Shown here in pieces: positions 28,599 to 37,844 of a stretch of DNA of 64,000 nucleotides (its first letter is position 1; each line of letters starts with the position of its first letter). Made by a program: the position numbers and the translations under genes. Where the stretch lies: assembly GCF_009914335.1 (NCBI RefSeq), contig NZ_CP043925.1, positions 1,612,001 through 1,676,000 on the forward strand, read 5' to 3'. Origin of the DNA: Proteus columbae. GTDB taxonomy: Bacteria > Pseudomonadota > Gammaproteobacteria > Enterobacterales > Enterobacteriaceae. Below the pieces are notes generated by a model, which saw only the letters and a program-made list of their open reading frames with translations, made no database searches and had not been told where the DNA came from.

Positions 28599-28907
28599 AT
28601 GTCAGATAAACAGATTAACTATGAAGCCATAGGACGTTGTAAGGTCTTGCTTGACAAAATCAAAGTACAGCATCTTGAAAGATCTAAGGCTATAAATGAA
28701 CTGCGAGCAGTAATCTATTCTCTTCACCAGAAAGGGAATATCAATCATGTTCCACCAGAAGTTGTTGTTTTTGATACTGAGAGCTTAACTTTCTTAGTTG
28801 ATAAGATTGGACGGACGGATAGTGATCTCATGCGTGCTGTCAGTGAATATAATAATTGGTGTCATGAGGCTGGTGAGAAACCAGTTAAACTGATTGAGGT
28901 AGAATGA
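28599..28907 (+). CDS. small phage protein, unknown
   Basis: A 102-residue protein starting MSDKQINYEAIGRCKVLLDK; the ATG at 28599 follows GGAG at 6 bases and is preferred over a TTG four codons upstream. Mostly helical. Often seen before HNH in related prophages, by general arrangement; function unknown. Confidence 0.6.
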   Translation: MSDKQINYEAIGRCKVLLDKIKVQHLERSKAINELRAVIYSLHQKGNINHVPPEVVVFDTESLTFLVDKIGRTDSDLMRAVSEYNNWCHEAGEKPVKLIEVE

Positions 28908-28939
28908 GCAGTAGAAGAGAATAATAAACAGAATAAACC

Positions 28940-29278
28940 ATGAAAAAACGCAATGTCTATGGTGGTCGCTGGGCTAAAGTGAGATTAGCGTTTCTTAATG
29001 AGCATCCGCTCTGTGTTATGTGCCAAGAGCAAGGGCGCATTACTGCGGCCACAGTAGTTGACCACATTATTCCGCATCGTCTTAAAGAAGCGCTTGAATC
29101 AGGTGATAAAGAACGTATCGCAAAAGCCCAAGCTTTATTCTGGGATAAAAATAACTTTCAAAGCTTATGCGAACTGCATCATAACTCGACCAAACAACGT
29201 ATCGAAAAGAGTGGCAAAGTCATTGGCTGTAATGCGGATGGTATTCCACTCGATCCCAATTCTCATTGGCATCAATAA
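28940..29278 (+). CDS. HNH endonuclease of the packaging module
   Basis: A 112-residue HNH nuclease: CxxC in HPLCVMCQEQG, the catalytic VVDHIIPHR and FQSLCELHHNSTKQ closing the zinc site. In HK97-like phages this protein works with terminase at cos to start packaging. It lies directly before the small terminase. Confidence 0.93.
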   Translation: MKKRNVYGGRWAKVRLAFLNEHPLCVMCQEQGRITAATVVDHIIPHRLKEALESGDKERIAKAQALFWDKNNFQSLCELHHNSTKQRIEKSGKVIGCNADGIPLDPNSHWHQ

Positions 29279-29292
29279 CACCATGAAATACA

Positions 29293-29306
29293 GGGTGGGG
29301 GCGGGG
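29293..29306. other. G-rich tract, candidate cos neighbourhood
   Basis: GGGTGGGGGCGGGG stands out in a 118-base gap between HNH and terS in an otherwise AT-rich genome. HK97-type phages have cos between these genes with a similar G-rich stretch. The cut position cannot be read from sequence alone. Confidence 0.4.
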
Positions 29307-29396
29307 TAAAAGTTCAGACACTTTCGCCCTGATTACCTAGCGCCCTCATTTGTGTGTACAACCGCGAAATGAAAAGTTTTTTTCTGGGAGGTTCCG

Positions 29397-29864
29397 ATGG
29401 CAGGAAGACGCCCGAAACCGACCCACTTGAAGGTGGTCACCGGTAATCCGGGAAAACGAAAACTCAACGATAAAGAACCCCAACCTAAACGTGAAATTCC
29501 AAGCCCACCCGAACATTTAACGGATTGGGGGAAAATGGCGTGGGCAAAATTAACCTTACTACTCGATGGAATGGGCGTTTTAACTGTGGCTGACACGCTG
29601 GCATTAGAACGGCTGTGTGATATCTACGCTGATATTCTTCAATTACGAGACACCATTGCCATTGAAGGTCGGACATACATCACAAAAACGCAATCAGGGG
29701 ATTTTTTAATTAAAGCGAATCCTGCCGTAGCCATGTTGGCTGATGCAGATCGCCGCTTTAAAAGTTATTTAGTCGAGTTTGGTTTAACCCCCGCCGCTCG
29801 TTCGAAGGTGAAGATGGATGGTGGAGAAGAAGAGGAAGATCCGCTCAACCAATATTTCGGTTGA
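29397..29864 (+). CDS. terS: terminase small subunit (P27 family)
   Basis: A 155-residue protein beginning MAGRRPKPTHLKVVTGNPGKRK, the basic DNA-binding start of P27-like TerS, followed by helices (WAKLTLLLDGMGVLTVADTLALERLC) and FGLTPAARSKV. It recognises phage DNA for packaging. It overlaps terL by 47 bases. Confidence 0.93.
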   Translation: MAGRRPKPTHLKVVTGNPGKRKLNDKEPQPKREIPSPPEHLTDWGKMAWAKLTLLLDGMGVLTVADTLALERLCDIYADILQLRDTIAIEGRTYITKTQSGDFLIKANPAVAMLADADRRFKSYLVEFGLTPAARSKVKMDGGEEEEDPLNQYFG

Positions 29865-31560
29865 TCCCGCAACGCAATACGCGCAAGACGTGCATCAAGG
29901 CAAAATCTTAGCGGGGCCTGATATTCGTCATGCATGTGCACGTCATCTCAAAGACTTAAATGAAGCCGAGCAACGAGGATTAGTCTGGGATGTTGAGGCT
30001 GTCAAAAGGGTGATCGACTTTTTCGCGAAAGTCTTAAAGCTCAATGGCGGGGAGCATGAAGGGAAACCGTTTATTTTATTGCCTTGGCAATGCTTTGTGA
30101 TTGGCTCTATTTTTGGCTGGAAAATGACAGACGGCACACGCCGATTTCGCATGGTGTACGTTGAATCAGGTAAAGGTTCAGGAAAATCCCCGATGGCAGG
30201 TGGCGTTGGGTTGTATTGTTTAGTCGCCGACAGTGAACCGCGTGCCGAAGTGTATGCGGCAGCCACGAAAAAAGACCAAGCCATGATTTTGTTTCGTGAT
30301 GCGGTGGCGATGGTTGATCAATCTCCCGCATTAAGTCAGCGGATCACCAAATCAGGCGGAACAGGTAAAGAGTGGAACTTGGCTTATTTGAAAACGAGTT
30401 CATTCTTTCGCCCGATTAGCTCAGATGATGGGCAATCAGGGCCTCGTCCCCATTGTGCGCTGATAGATGAAATTCATGAGCATAAAAATAATACCGCCGT
30501 TGAGATGATGCGAGCGGGCACAAAAGGTCGGCGACAAGCCTTGATATTTATGATCACCAATAGTGGGCATGATAAAACCAGTGTGTGTTATGACTATCAT
30601 GAATACGGACGAAAAGTTGCCGAAGGCACTATCGAAGACGACAGCTTCTTTTCCTATATTTGCTCACTGGATGAGGGCGATGATCCCTTTAAGGATGAGT
30701 CTTGCTGGGGGAAAGCCAATCCGTCATTGGGCTACACCTTTTCTGATCGCTACTTACGTGAACAAGTGACACAAGCTCGAGGTATGCCCGCAAAAGAAAG
30801 CATTGTGCGTCGGCTTAATTTTTGCCAGTGGGTGGATGCCGATAATCCGTGGATTAACAGTGAAACATGGATGCAGTGTGAAAACACGTTCACCTTCGAT
30901 GATCTTCAAGGTGAAGAATGTTATGGCGGATTGGACTTATCGGGAACTAAAGATTTAACCGCATTAGCCTTGTATTTTCCTCGCCTCAAACGTCTTTATG
31001 TTGAATTTTGGACACCCAAAGACACCTTATTGGATAGGGCGAAAACCGACCGAGTGCCTTATGACTTATGGGTAAGGCAAGGCTTTATGCATACCACGCT
31101 AGGGAATGCGGTGAGATATGAATTTGTGGCAGAACGTATCGCTGAGATGGCGATGCACGTCAACATGAGAGCCATTGCCTTTGACCCTTATCGCATTAAA
31201 TACCTTGTACCCAAACTCGATGAAGTGGGGGTGACGGTTCCCTTAATCCAACATGGACAAGGATTTTACAAAGCCAAAGATTCAGGGCTGTGGATGCCAC
31301 ACTCTATCGAACTGTTTGAACAGCTCATTGATGACAAGAAGATTGAGATCCACGCCAATCCTTGTTTGAGATGGAATGCCGCATCCGCTGTGCTTGAGGC
31401 TGACCAAAAAGATAACCGCGTCTTTGCCAAGAAAAAAAGCACGGGTCGAATTGATGGAGTGGTGGCCTCTGCAATGGCGATTGGTGCTGCGGAAGGGGAA
31501 TTCGAGGATGAAGGGGATATTGATGGTTTCTTTGATAACCCAATTATTGTGGGGATCTAA
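29818..31560 (+). CDS. terL: terminase large subunit (HK97 type)
   Basis: A 580-residue packaging motor. ATPase: Walker A-like ESGKGSGKSPMAGG, Walker B ALIDEIHEH. Nuclease: Asp in YGGLDLSGTKDLTAL and the late DGVVASAMAIG region. The ATG at 29818 has AGGTG 7 bases before it, inside terS. Cuts concatemers and pumps DNA into proheads. Confidence 0.94.
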   Translation: MVEKKRKIRSTNISVDPATQYAQDVHQGKILAGPDIRHACARHLKDLNEAEQRGLVWDVEAVKRVIDFFAKVLKLNGGEHEGKPFILLPWQCFVIGSIFGWKMTDGTRRFRMVYVESGKGSGKSPMAGGVGLYCLVADSEPRAEVYAAATKKDQAMILFRDAVAMVDQSPALSQRITKSGGTGKEWNLAYLKTSSFFRPISSDDGQSGPRPHCALIDEIHEHKNNTAVEMMRAGTKGRRQALIFMITNSGHDKTSVCYDYHEYGRKVAEGTIEDDSFFSYICSLDEGDDPFKDESCWGKANPSLGYTFSDRYLREQVTQARGMPAKESIVRRLNFCQWVDADNPWINSETWMQCENTFTFDDLQGEECYGGLDLSGTKDLTALALYFPRLKRLYVEFWTPKDTLLDRAKTDRVPYDLWVRQGFMHTTLGNAVRYEFVAERIAEMAMHVNMRAIAFDPYRIKYLVPKLDEVGVTVPLIQHGQGFYKAKDSGLWMPHSIELFEQLIDDKKIEIHANPCLRWNAASAVLEADQKDNRVFAKKKSTGRIDGVVASAMAIGAAEGEFEDEGDIDGFFDNPIIVGI

Positions 31561-32883
31561 ATGCGTAACGTGAAAAAAAAGAGCCGAATAAAATCGGCGA
31601 TCCTCAATTGGATGGGGATACCCATTAGTTTAACTGATGGCGCCTTTTGGGAAGAATGGATTGGAAAGAGTAGCAGTGGCAAGGTGGTCACCGCAGATAA
31701 TGCATTACAGCTGTCTGCGGTATGGTCTTGCGTTCGGTTACTCAGTGAATCTATTTCGACATTGCCATTGAAAATCTATCAAACGAAGGCGGATGGCTCG
31801 CGCGAACTGGCGAAACATCATCCCGCTTACACCGTATTATGCCGAAAACCCAATGCAGAAATGACACCTTCTCGCTTTATGTTGATGGTTGTTGCCAGCT
31901 TATGTTTAAGAGGAAATGCGTTTATTGAAAAATGTTATATCGGGAAAAAGTTGGTTTCACTTCAACCGTTATTACCTCAAAACATGACGGTAAAACGATT
32001 GGAAAATGGGCAGTTGGAATATACCTATACCACGCCTAAATCGAATAAACGGGTTATTCCCGTTAAAAATATGATGCATATTCGAGGGTTTGGTATGGAC
32101 GGTGTGTGCGGAATGATACCGATTCAGATTGGGCGTGATGTGATTGGTACCGCGTTATCGACGGATGAAGCGGCCGGAAAAGTGTTTGAAAATGGATTAC
32201 AAACCAGTGGATTATTAACGTCAAAGAATGCCTTGAAAGCCGATCAACGAGAACGCCTAAGAAAGCATTTAATGACGTTTACCGGCTCAAAAAATGCTGG
32301 AAAGGTGATGATCCTCGAAGCGGATTTGTCTTATCAAAATGTCACCATGAACCCTGAAACTGCGCAATTATTACAAAGTCGCGGATTTAGCATTGAGGAA
32401 ATTTGCCGTTGGTTCCGCGTTCCACCTTTTATGGTGGGGCATGCCGATAAGCAAAGTAGTTGGGCATCCAGTGTGGAAGGGATGAATATGCAGTTTTTGA
32501 CTAATACACTACGTCCCTTATTGGTCAATATTGAGCAAGAAATTAATCGTTGTTTACTCGACAGTGATGATGATTATTATGCGGAATTTTCTGTTGAGGG
32601 CTTATTACGTGCAGACAGTGCAGGACGTTCAGCTTATTACACAACAGCGTTACAAAATGGCTGGATGAGCCGAAATGATGTTCGACGGTTAGAGAATTTA
32701 CCGCCTATTGAAGGGGGCGATATTTATACGGTTCAGCTTAATTTAACGCCACTGGATCAGCTCGGAAAAGACATCACGAACAATGAAGCTGAAAAGCTCA
32801 AAGCACAGATCACTAACTGGTTATTTCCTGAAGGTGAGCCTGTAACCCCATCTCAATCCAATCCACCTCGTCCCGAGGAGTAA
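31561..32883 (+). CDS. portal protein (HK97 family)
   Basis: A 440-residue portal: ALQLSAVWSCVRLLSESISTLPLKIY at the N-terminus and MTPSRFMLMVVASLCLRGNAFIEK, IEEICRWFRVPPFMVG and ENLPPIEGGD, all family hallmarks. It forms the dodecameric ring for DNA entry and tail joining. Starts directly after the terL stop. Confidence 0.95.
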   Translation: MRNVKKKSRIKSAILNWMGIPISLTDGAFWEEWIGKSSSGKVVTADNALQLSAVWSCVRLLSESISTLPLKIYQTKADGSRELAKHHPAYTVLCRKPNAEMTPSRFMLMVVASLCLRGNAFIEKCYIGKKLVSLQPLLPQNMTVKRLENGQLEYTYTTPKSNKRVIPVKNMMHIRGFGMDGVCGMIPIQIGRDVIGTALSTDEAAGKVFENGLQTSGLLTSKNALKADQRERLRKHLMTFTGSKNAGKVMILEADLSYQNVTMNPETAQLLQSRGFSIEEICRWFRVPPFMVGHADKQSSWASSVEGMNMQFLTNTLRPLLVNIEQEINRCLLDSDDDYYAEFSVEGLLRADSAGRSAYYTTALQNGWMSRNDVRRLENLPPIEGGDIYTVQLNLTPLDQLGKDITNNEAEKLKAQITNWLFPEGEPVTPSQSNPPRPEE

Positions 32884-32888
32884 TCGTT

Positions 32889-33740
32889 ATGAAAAAAAAT
32901 CAGTTGCCAGTCGCGCTGGAGGATCGCCCCTGCGCATCGATTCGCTATGAGCTGAAACCCAAAGCACTGGATAAATGGAATAGCCGTATTCGAGCATCCA
33001 ATGCGGATAACTCGATTTCGATATTGGACGTCGTTGGAGAAGATTATTGGGGGGAAGGTGTCACCGCTAAACGGATTTCCGCCGCGCTTCGTGCCATTGG
33101 TGAGCAAGATATTGTCGTTAACCTCAATAGTCCAGGGGGCGATATGTTTGAAGGGTTGGCAATTTATAACTTGCTTCGTGCTCACAGTGGCAAGGTAACG
33201 GTCAATATTTTGGGCATTGCCGCTTCCGCTGCGTCCATTATTGCGATGGCAGGGGATGAAATAAAAATGGGGCGCGGTGCCTTTTTAATGATCCATAACT
33301 GTTGGGCAATGGGGGTAGGAAATCGTCACGACTTTGCAAAACTTGCTCATGATCTCGCTCCTTTTGATGCCTCGATGACCGATATCTATGTTGCACGTAG
33401 TGGGCAATCGAGTGACGTGGTGAGTCAGATGATGGACAACGAAACATATATCAGTGCGAGTGAAGCGATAGAAAAGGGATTTGCGGACAGCCTACTTTCT
33501 GCCGATGTGATTGACGAAGGTGATGAAAGTCCCCAAGCCGCGATCCGAAAACTGGATGCGCTACTTGCCAAAACCAACACACCTCGTGCTGAACGACGAA
33601 AACTAATTAGTGCATTAACCCGAAGTACGCCGAGCGCTACTTCCCAATCTAATGGTATGCCAAGCGCTACCTGCGATATTAATCCTGAAATCCTGTCAAA
33701 ATTGGAGGAGGCGGTGACCGCCTTTGCCTGCGTTAAGTAA
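32889..33740 (+). CDS. ClpP-like prohead protease
   Basis: A 283-residue serine protease of the ClpP/S14 group: NLNSPGGDMFEGLAIYNLLR, catalytic Ser in GIAASAASIIAMAGD and His in MIHNCWAMGVG. It processes the capsid protein during head maturation. The C-terminal Ser/Thr-rich region (SALTRSTPSATSQSNG) is likely a scaffold-like tail. Confidence 0.93.
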   Translation: MKKNQLPVALEDRPCASIRYELKPKALDKWNSRIRASNADNSISILDVVGEDYWGEGVTAKRISAALRAIGEQDIVVNLNSPGGDMFEGLAIYNLLRAHSGKVTVNILGIAASAASIIAMAGDEIKMGRGAFLMIHNCWAMGVGNRHDFAKLAHDLAPFDASMTDIYVARSGQSSDVVSQMMDNETYISASEAIEKGFADSLLSADVIDEGDESPQAAIRKLDALLAKTNTPRAERRKLISALTRSTPSATSQSNGMPSATCDINPEILSKLEEAVTAFACVK

Positions 33741-33751
33741 TTGGAGTGACT

Positions 33752-34966
33752 ATGTCAGAGACAAATGAATTATTAAAAAACCTATCGGCAAAAATTGAAG
33801 AAGCCAATCAGCATTTTAATGCCAAAGCTGAAGAAGCGTTAAAAGAAGCGCAGAAAGTAGGTGGATTAAGTGAAGAAACGAAACATGCCGTAGACAAAAT
33901 GGCAACCGAGCTAAATGCGCTACGCGAATCTGAAAAAACACTGAAAGCCGCATTAGGGGATTTAGAACAACATGTTGCGCAAATGCCACTCAATAATGCG
34001 GTGCTGGTTGTAAAAAGTGTTGGTCAACAAGTGATCTCGGCTGAAGTATTAAAAGAGATCAATTCCAGCATTCAAGGGGGCAAACGTGTTTCAATTCCTG
34101 TTCAAGCAGCATTAACATCTACGGGCGTTGCCGAAGGCGTAGTTGAACCACAACGTTTGTCGGGTATCGATGTTGCACCGAAACAACGACTTTTTATTCG
34201 TGACTTAATTGCGTCAGGTAAAACGCAATCTCCCGCCATTTTCTGGGTTCAGCAAACGGGGTTTACCAACAAGGCGGCGGTTGCGCCTGAAAATACCACT
34301 AAGCCGTATAGCGACATTGCCTTTGCGACTAAAATCACGCCAGTGACGACGATTGCTCATATGTTTAAAGCGTCTAAACAAATCTTAGATGATTTTTCTC
34401 AGTTGCAGTCGTTGATTGATGCAGAAATGCGTTATGGATTGAAGTTTGTTGAAGAGCAAGAAATTTTATTTGGTGATGGCTCTGGGGCTCATTTGCACGG
34501 CATTATCCCACAAGCCACTCAATATAAAGCCTCCTTTACGGTTGAAAAACAAAACGGTATCGATGATTTACGGCTTGCCATGCTTCAAGCTCAATTGGCG
34601 CGTTTCCCTGCTTCTGGTCACGTTTTACACTTTATTGACTGGGCGAAAATTGAACTAACCAAAGACTCTTTGGGGCGCTATATTTTGGCTAATCCTTCCG
34701 CATTAACAGGGCCGACTTTATGGGGATTACCGGTTGTGGCAACAGAAACCCCCGCGTTTAAAGGGAAATTCTTAACAGGGGCATTTAATGCGGGTGCACA
34801 GCTCTTTGATCGCGAAGAAACGAATGTGGTGATTTCAACGGAAAACGCCGATGATTTTGAGAAAAACATGATCTCTATCCGTTGTGAAGAGCGTCTTGCT
34901 TTGGCGATCAAACGCCCGGAAGCCTTTGTTTACGGTGATTTTACGGTAGCAACGTCAAGTGATTAA
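33752..34966 (+). CDS. major capsid protein (HK97 fold)
   Basis: A 404-residue capsid protein. Residues 1-90 are a coiled coil (delta domain/scaffold) probably removed by the protease; the rest is the HK97 fold (GVAEGVVEPQRLSGID..., EEQEILFGDGSGAHLHGI, LWGLPVVATETPAFKGKFLTGAF). The ATG at 33752 follows TTGGAG; a GTG two codons earlier is less likely. A short hairpin (GCGG/CCGC plus T5) follows the gene. Confidence 0.94.
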   Translation: MSETNELLKNLSAKIEEANQHFNAKAEEALKEAQKVGGLSEETKHAVDKMATELNALRESEKTLKAALGDLEQHVAQMPLNNAVLVVKSVGQQVISAEVLKEINSSIQGGKRVSIPVQAALTSTGVAEGVVEPQRLSGIDVAPKQRLFIRDLIASGKTQSPAIFWVQQTGFTNKAAVAPENTTKPYSDIAFATKITPVTTIAHMFKASKQILDDFSQLQSLIDAEMRYGLKFVEEQEILFGDGSGAHLHGIIPQATQYKASFTVEKQNGIDDLRLAMLQAQLARFPASGHVLHFIDWAKIELTKDSLGRYILANPSALTGPTLWGLPVVATETPAFKGKFLTGAFNAGAQLFDREETNVVISTENADDFEKNMISIRCEERLALAIKRPEAFVYGDFTVATSSD

Positions 34967-35011
34967 TGTAACTAAGGCGGTCTTTATGGCCGCTTTTTCT
35001 TTGGAGGTGAT

Positions 35012-35212
35012 ATGAAATTAGTCATCTTACGAGCCATTTATTTTGAGGGACGAGTGGTGTTTGAAGGCGAGCAGATTGATACCTTAGAGCAACATGGACG
35101 GGAGTTAATCCAAAAAGGCTATGCCAAAGAACAGGAAGAAACACATCTTGTTACCGAACCCGAACCCGAACCCGAACCGAAAAGAAATATTAAGGCGAAA
35201 AAGGAGAAATAA
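35012..35212 (+). CDS. small head-region protein with EP repeats
   Basis: A 66-residue protein; the N-terminal half (MKLVILRAIYFEGRVVFEGEQ) looks like an SH3-like head-region protein, and the tail contains TEPEPEPEPKRN encoded by a perfect hexanucleotide repeat. Its stop overlaps the next ATG. Role unknown; position fits a head accessory protein. Confidence 0.6.
   Translation: MKLVILRAIYFEGRVVFEGEQIDTLEQHGRELIQKGYAKEQEETHLVTEPEPEPEPKRNIKAKKEK
35154..35179 (+). repeat. hexanucleotide repeat (CCGAAC) x4.3
   Basis: Four and a third perfect copies of CCGAAC encoding Glu-Pro pairs. Copy changes would add or remove two residues without frameshift. Confidence 0.85.
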
Positions 35213-35538
35213 TGCTTTCTCTCGAATTGGTGAAGCAGCATTGCAATATCGATCCTGATTTTACGGATGACGATAATTTATTGACGCTGTATATCGGTTC
35301 CGCCGTGAAATATGTTGAAAATTACACGCGTCGAACATTACATAAAACTCAGGAGATGGATAAAGCACAAGAAGATCCTGAAGCCTTGTTCTTAACGGAT
35401 GATGTGATTGCGGCAATGCTCTTATTAATTGCGCAATGGTATGAAAATCGTGAGGGGGTGATTTCGGGGCAAGCTTTTTCTACACAACCTTTTGCGATCA
35501 CCGCACTACTTCAACCTTACCGGATTTATGGGTTGTAG
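35212..35538 (+). CDS. head-tail connector protein (gp6-like)
   Basis: A 108-residue protein with the DNA-packaging/gp6 pattern LELVKQHCNIDPDFTDDDNLLTLYIGSAVKYVENYTRR and AMLLLIAQWYENREG. It forms the ring beneath the portal. Typical size and place after capsid. Confidence 0.88.
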   Translation: MLSLELVKQHCNIDPDFTDDDNLLTLYIGSAVKYVENYTRRTLHKTQEMDKAQEDPEALFLTDDVIAAMLLLIAQWYENREGVISGQAFSTQPFAITALLQPYRIYGL

Positions 35539-35546
35539 GAGGTTTT

Positions 35547-35876
35547 ATGCGTGCAGGACGATTACGCCACTCTATTCATATTCAAAAATCAGTATTAGCG
35601 CCCGATGCCATCAGTGGCAGTGATGTGATTTGGACGGATCATGCGACGAAAGTACGTGCAGCGATCATGCCTTATCAAGGACGGGAATATTTTCAAGCTC
35701 AGCAAGTACAAAGCGAGGCCACAACGCGAATTCTTATTCGCTATATCGCTGATATTGATACCTCAATGCGTATTGTATGGGGTAAGCGAATATTTAATAT
35801 TATTTCGATTATTGACCCTTATGAGCGTCATCGTGAGCTTCAATTGATGTGCAAAGAGGGCGTGAATGATGGGTGA
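35547..35876 (+). CDS. head closure/head-tail adaptor
   Basis: A 109-residue adaptor of the SPP1 gp16 type: MRAGRLRHSIHIQ, VIWTDHATKVRAAIMP and RIVWGKRIFNIISIIDPYERHRELQLMCKE are family features. It plugs the connector after packaging. Overlaps the next gene by 11 bases. Confidence 0.88.
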   Translation: MRAGRLRHSIHIQKSVLAPDAISGSDVIWTDHATKVRAAIMPYQGREYFQAQQVQSEATTRILIRYIADIDTSMRIVWGKRIFNIISIIDPYERHRELQLMCKEGVNDG

Positions 35877-36339
35877 GATTAAAATCAGTGGATTGTCTGA
35901 ACTCGCTCAACGAATGCAAGACATTGCCCGTAAAACCAGAAATCAAAGTGCGCGTAAGGCGATGAATGCAGGTGCTTCGGCGTTAAAGCAGGAAATCAAA
36001 CATCGAGTGCCTATCCTTAAGGAAACGGTGCCGCATCGACGCAAAGGCACCCTCAAGCGCAATATTCGTTCTAAAACGAAAGTGCAGCGCAATGGGCAAG
36101 TCAAAACGCGTATTTGGGTGAAATCATTATCGGGTAAAAAAGTGTCTGCCTTTAAACAAGCAACGGGGAAAAGTGCGGCATTGAACCCAAATGATCCGTT
36201 TTATTGGTGGTTTGTTGAGTTTGGTACGGCCAAGATGCCCGCACAACCGTTTATGCGCCCCAGCTTTGAAGCGAAAAAGGAAGCGACGGCTAAAGTGATT
36301 GTTCAAACACTCAAAGAGGATATTGAAAAAACAAGGTAG
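35866..36339 (+). CDS. HK97 gp10-like tail completion protein
   Basis: A 157-residue basic protein: ISGLSELAQRMQDIARK, KGTLKRNIRSKTK and YWWFVEFGTAKMPAQPFMRPSFE are the HK97-gp10 signature. Needed for joining head and tail. Confidence 0.9.
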   Translation: MMGEIKISGLSELAQRMQDIARKTRNQSARKAMNAGASALKQEIKHRVPILKETVPHRRKGTLKRNIRSKTKVQRNGQVKTRIWVKSLSGKKVSAFKQATGKSAALNPNDPFYWWFVEFGTAKMPAQPFMRPSFEAKKEATAKVIVQTLKEDIEKTR

Positions 36340-36344
36340 AGATC

Positions 36345-36686
36345 ATGATACAGCAATTAAAAGAGACCCTTTCACCGCTTGTCGATGGAAGGGTTTTTTT
36401 TCAGGTATTACCCGAAGGCAAAGGGCATTATCCCGCCATAGTGATCCAGTTTGCCAGCATCACGCCTAACAGTGCGCTGGAGGATGCGGATTTAGATAAC
36501 TATCGCGTGCAACTTGATGTGTATGCGCTCCAGCCACAGCCCCTTATGGTCTTGCGTAAAAAAATCGAGGCTCAGATTGTTGCGACAATCCCATTTGCAC
36601 AACGGGTGAATGCGGTCTTTGGGTATGAAGCGGATGTCAAATTGCATCGGCTTGTTCTTGAATTAATGATTTCATCAGATAAATAA
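36345..36686 (+). CDS. tail completion protein (DUF3168-like)
   Basis: A 113-residue protein (RVFFQVLPEGKGHYPAIVIQFASITP..., YRVQLDVYA) with the tail terminator pattern; it lies between gp10-like and tail tube genes as in other siphophages. Caps the tail tube. Confidence 0.82.
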   Translation: MIQQLKETLSPLVDGRVFFQVLPEGKGHYPAIVIQFASITPNSALEDADLDNYRVQLDVYALQPQPLMVLRKKIEAQIVATIPFAQRVNAVFGYEADVKLHRLVLELMISSDK

Positions 36687-36695
36687 GGAATGGAT

Positions 36696-37361
36696 ATGGC
36701 AAAGTCAAAAAACCATAAAGCGACGCCTTTCCTCGGCACGAAGATCTTTGTGCAAACCGGCTTAGGGGAGGCGATGACCGTGACGGAAGCCACGTTATCA
36801 CCGGCAACTATTACCATCGCCAATAATAAGTTGAAAGCGGATGACATGATTATGTTATCGGGACTCGGGGAGTTAGATGGGCGTTTCCCCATTGCACAGG
36901 TTGATGGCAACAAAGTGACCCTGTGCGACGAAGTGGATTGGAGTGATAAAACGTTACCCACGGATTTTGCAAACGCCAAAGCACAACGTATTCAATGGTC
37001 TAATAACTTTTGTGCGGTAAAAAGCTTCAGCAAAGACGGTTCAACGACTGAACAAATCGATGTCACCACCATTTGCAGTGATGGCAAAGAATATGAATCC
37101 GGCGATACGGAATACGGCTCAATTAAATTGACCTTTTTCTTACGGTATAGCTCCAGTGATGTGCAGCGACTCTTGCGTAAATATGAAAACAGCAAAGAAA
37201 AATTCGCAGTGAAAATGGTCTTAACGCGAGATGAAGGCTCCATGTTTTATTACGGCTCCGTTGAAACAGGCATGAACATTGATGGCAGTGTGGGGCAAAT
37301 GATGGATTCGGGGATCTCGATTAAATTGTCTGGCCGTGATTATTTGAATGCGAAGAAATAA
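36696..37361 (+). CDS. major tail tube protein
   Basis: A 221-residue tube subunit: TPFLGTKIFVQTG at the start, FSKDGSTTEQIDVTTICSDGKEYESGDTEYGSIKLTF in the core beta-sandwich. The ATG at 36696 has AAGGA at 6 bases; an ATG two codons earlier abuts the ribosome site. Confidence 0.88.
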   Translation: MAKSKNHKATPFLGTKIFVQTGLGEAMTVTEATLSPATITIANNKLKADDMIMLSGLGELDGRFPIAQVDGNKVTLCDEVDWSDKTLPTDFANAKAQRIQWSNNFCAVKSFSKDGSTTEQIDVTTICSDGKEYESGDTEYGSIKLTFFLRYSSSDVQRLLRKYENSKEKFAVKMVLTRDEGSMFYYGSVETGMNIDGSVGQMMDSGISIKLSGRDYLNAKK

Positions 37362-37425
37362 CCCTTAATTCACCTCTTTCATTATTTTTCTTCTCCCTTC
37401 TCGATAAAAAATCTTAGGAGTGATT

Positions 37426-37842
37426 ATGTCTAACGCGTTATTGCGTGAATTAGTGTTAAACCAAGCACTGAAAGTGACACCTTTTACCTATTTAGACAAC
37501 ACCTTTTATGTCAAAGAGCTGGATGTTGGCACCATGAATTACATTCAGCGTAAACTTCGTCAAATTAAAATTAAGCTTGCTGAGGCTCAGGACATTTATT
37601 TAGACGAAGACGATCCCGAACAATTTAATGAAGCGATAAATCGTGTCTACGATGAATATGATGTCGCCAGAATGTTGGCCTTTAAGTTGTGTGATGAAAA
37701 AGGGGAACTGCTTTTTGATGCTGAAAATGAAGAAGACTTAAAAGGTCTTAATCGTTTAGGGCAAGGATTCTCTAATGCGGTGTTTACAGCAGAAGCGGGG
37801 AACAGTGAAAAAAACTTGGAGAACGGCGACAATTTCAACTGA
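37426..37842 (+). CDS. tail assembly chaperone G
   Basis: A 138-residue acidic chaperone (MSNALLRELVLNQALKV...) in the gpG place before the tape measure. Near its end is the -1 slippery heptamer A-AAA-AAC, after which the -1 frame runs straight into the next ORF, so two products, G and G-T, are expected. Confidence 0.85.
   Translation: MSNALLRELVLNQALKVTPFTYLDNTFYVKELDVGTMNYIQRKLRQIKIKLAEAQDIYLDEDDPEQFNEAINRVYDEYDVARMLAFKLCDEKGELLFDAENEEDLKGLNRLGQGFSNAVFTAEAGNSEKNLENGDNFN
37809..37815 (+). promoter_or_regulatory. programmed -1 frameshift site
   Basis: A AAA AAC in zero frame of G, nine codons before its stop. Slippage gives CTT GGA GAA CGG... continuing without a stop into the T frame. Confidence 0.82.
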
Positions 37843-37844
37843 TA

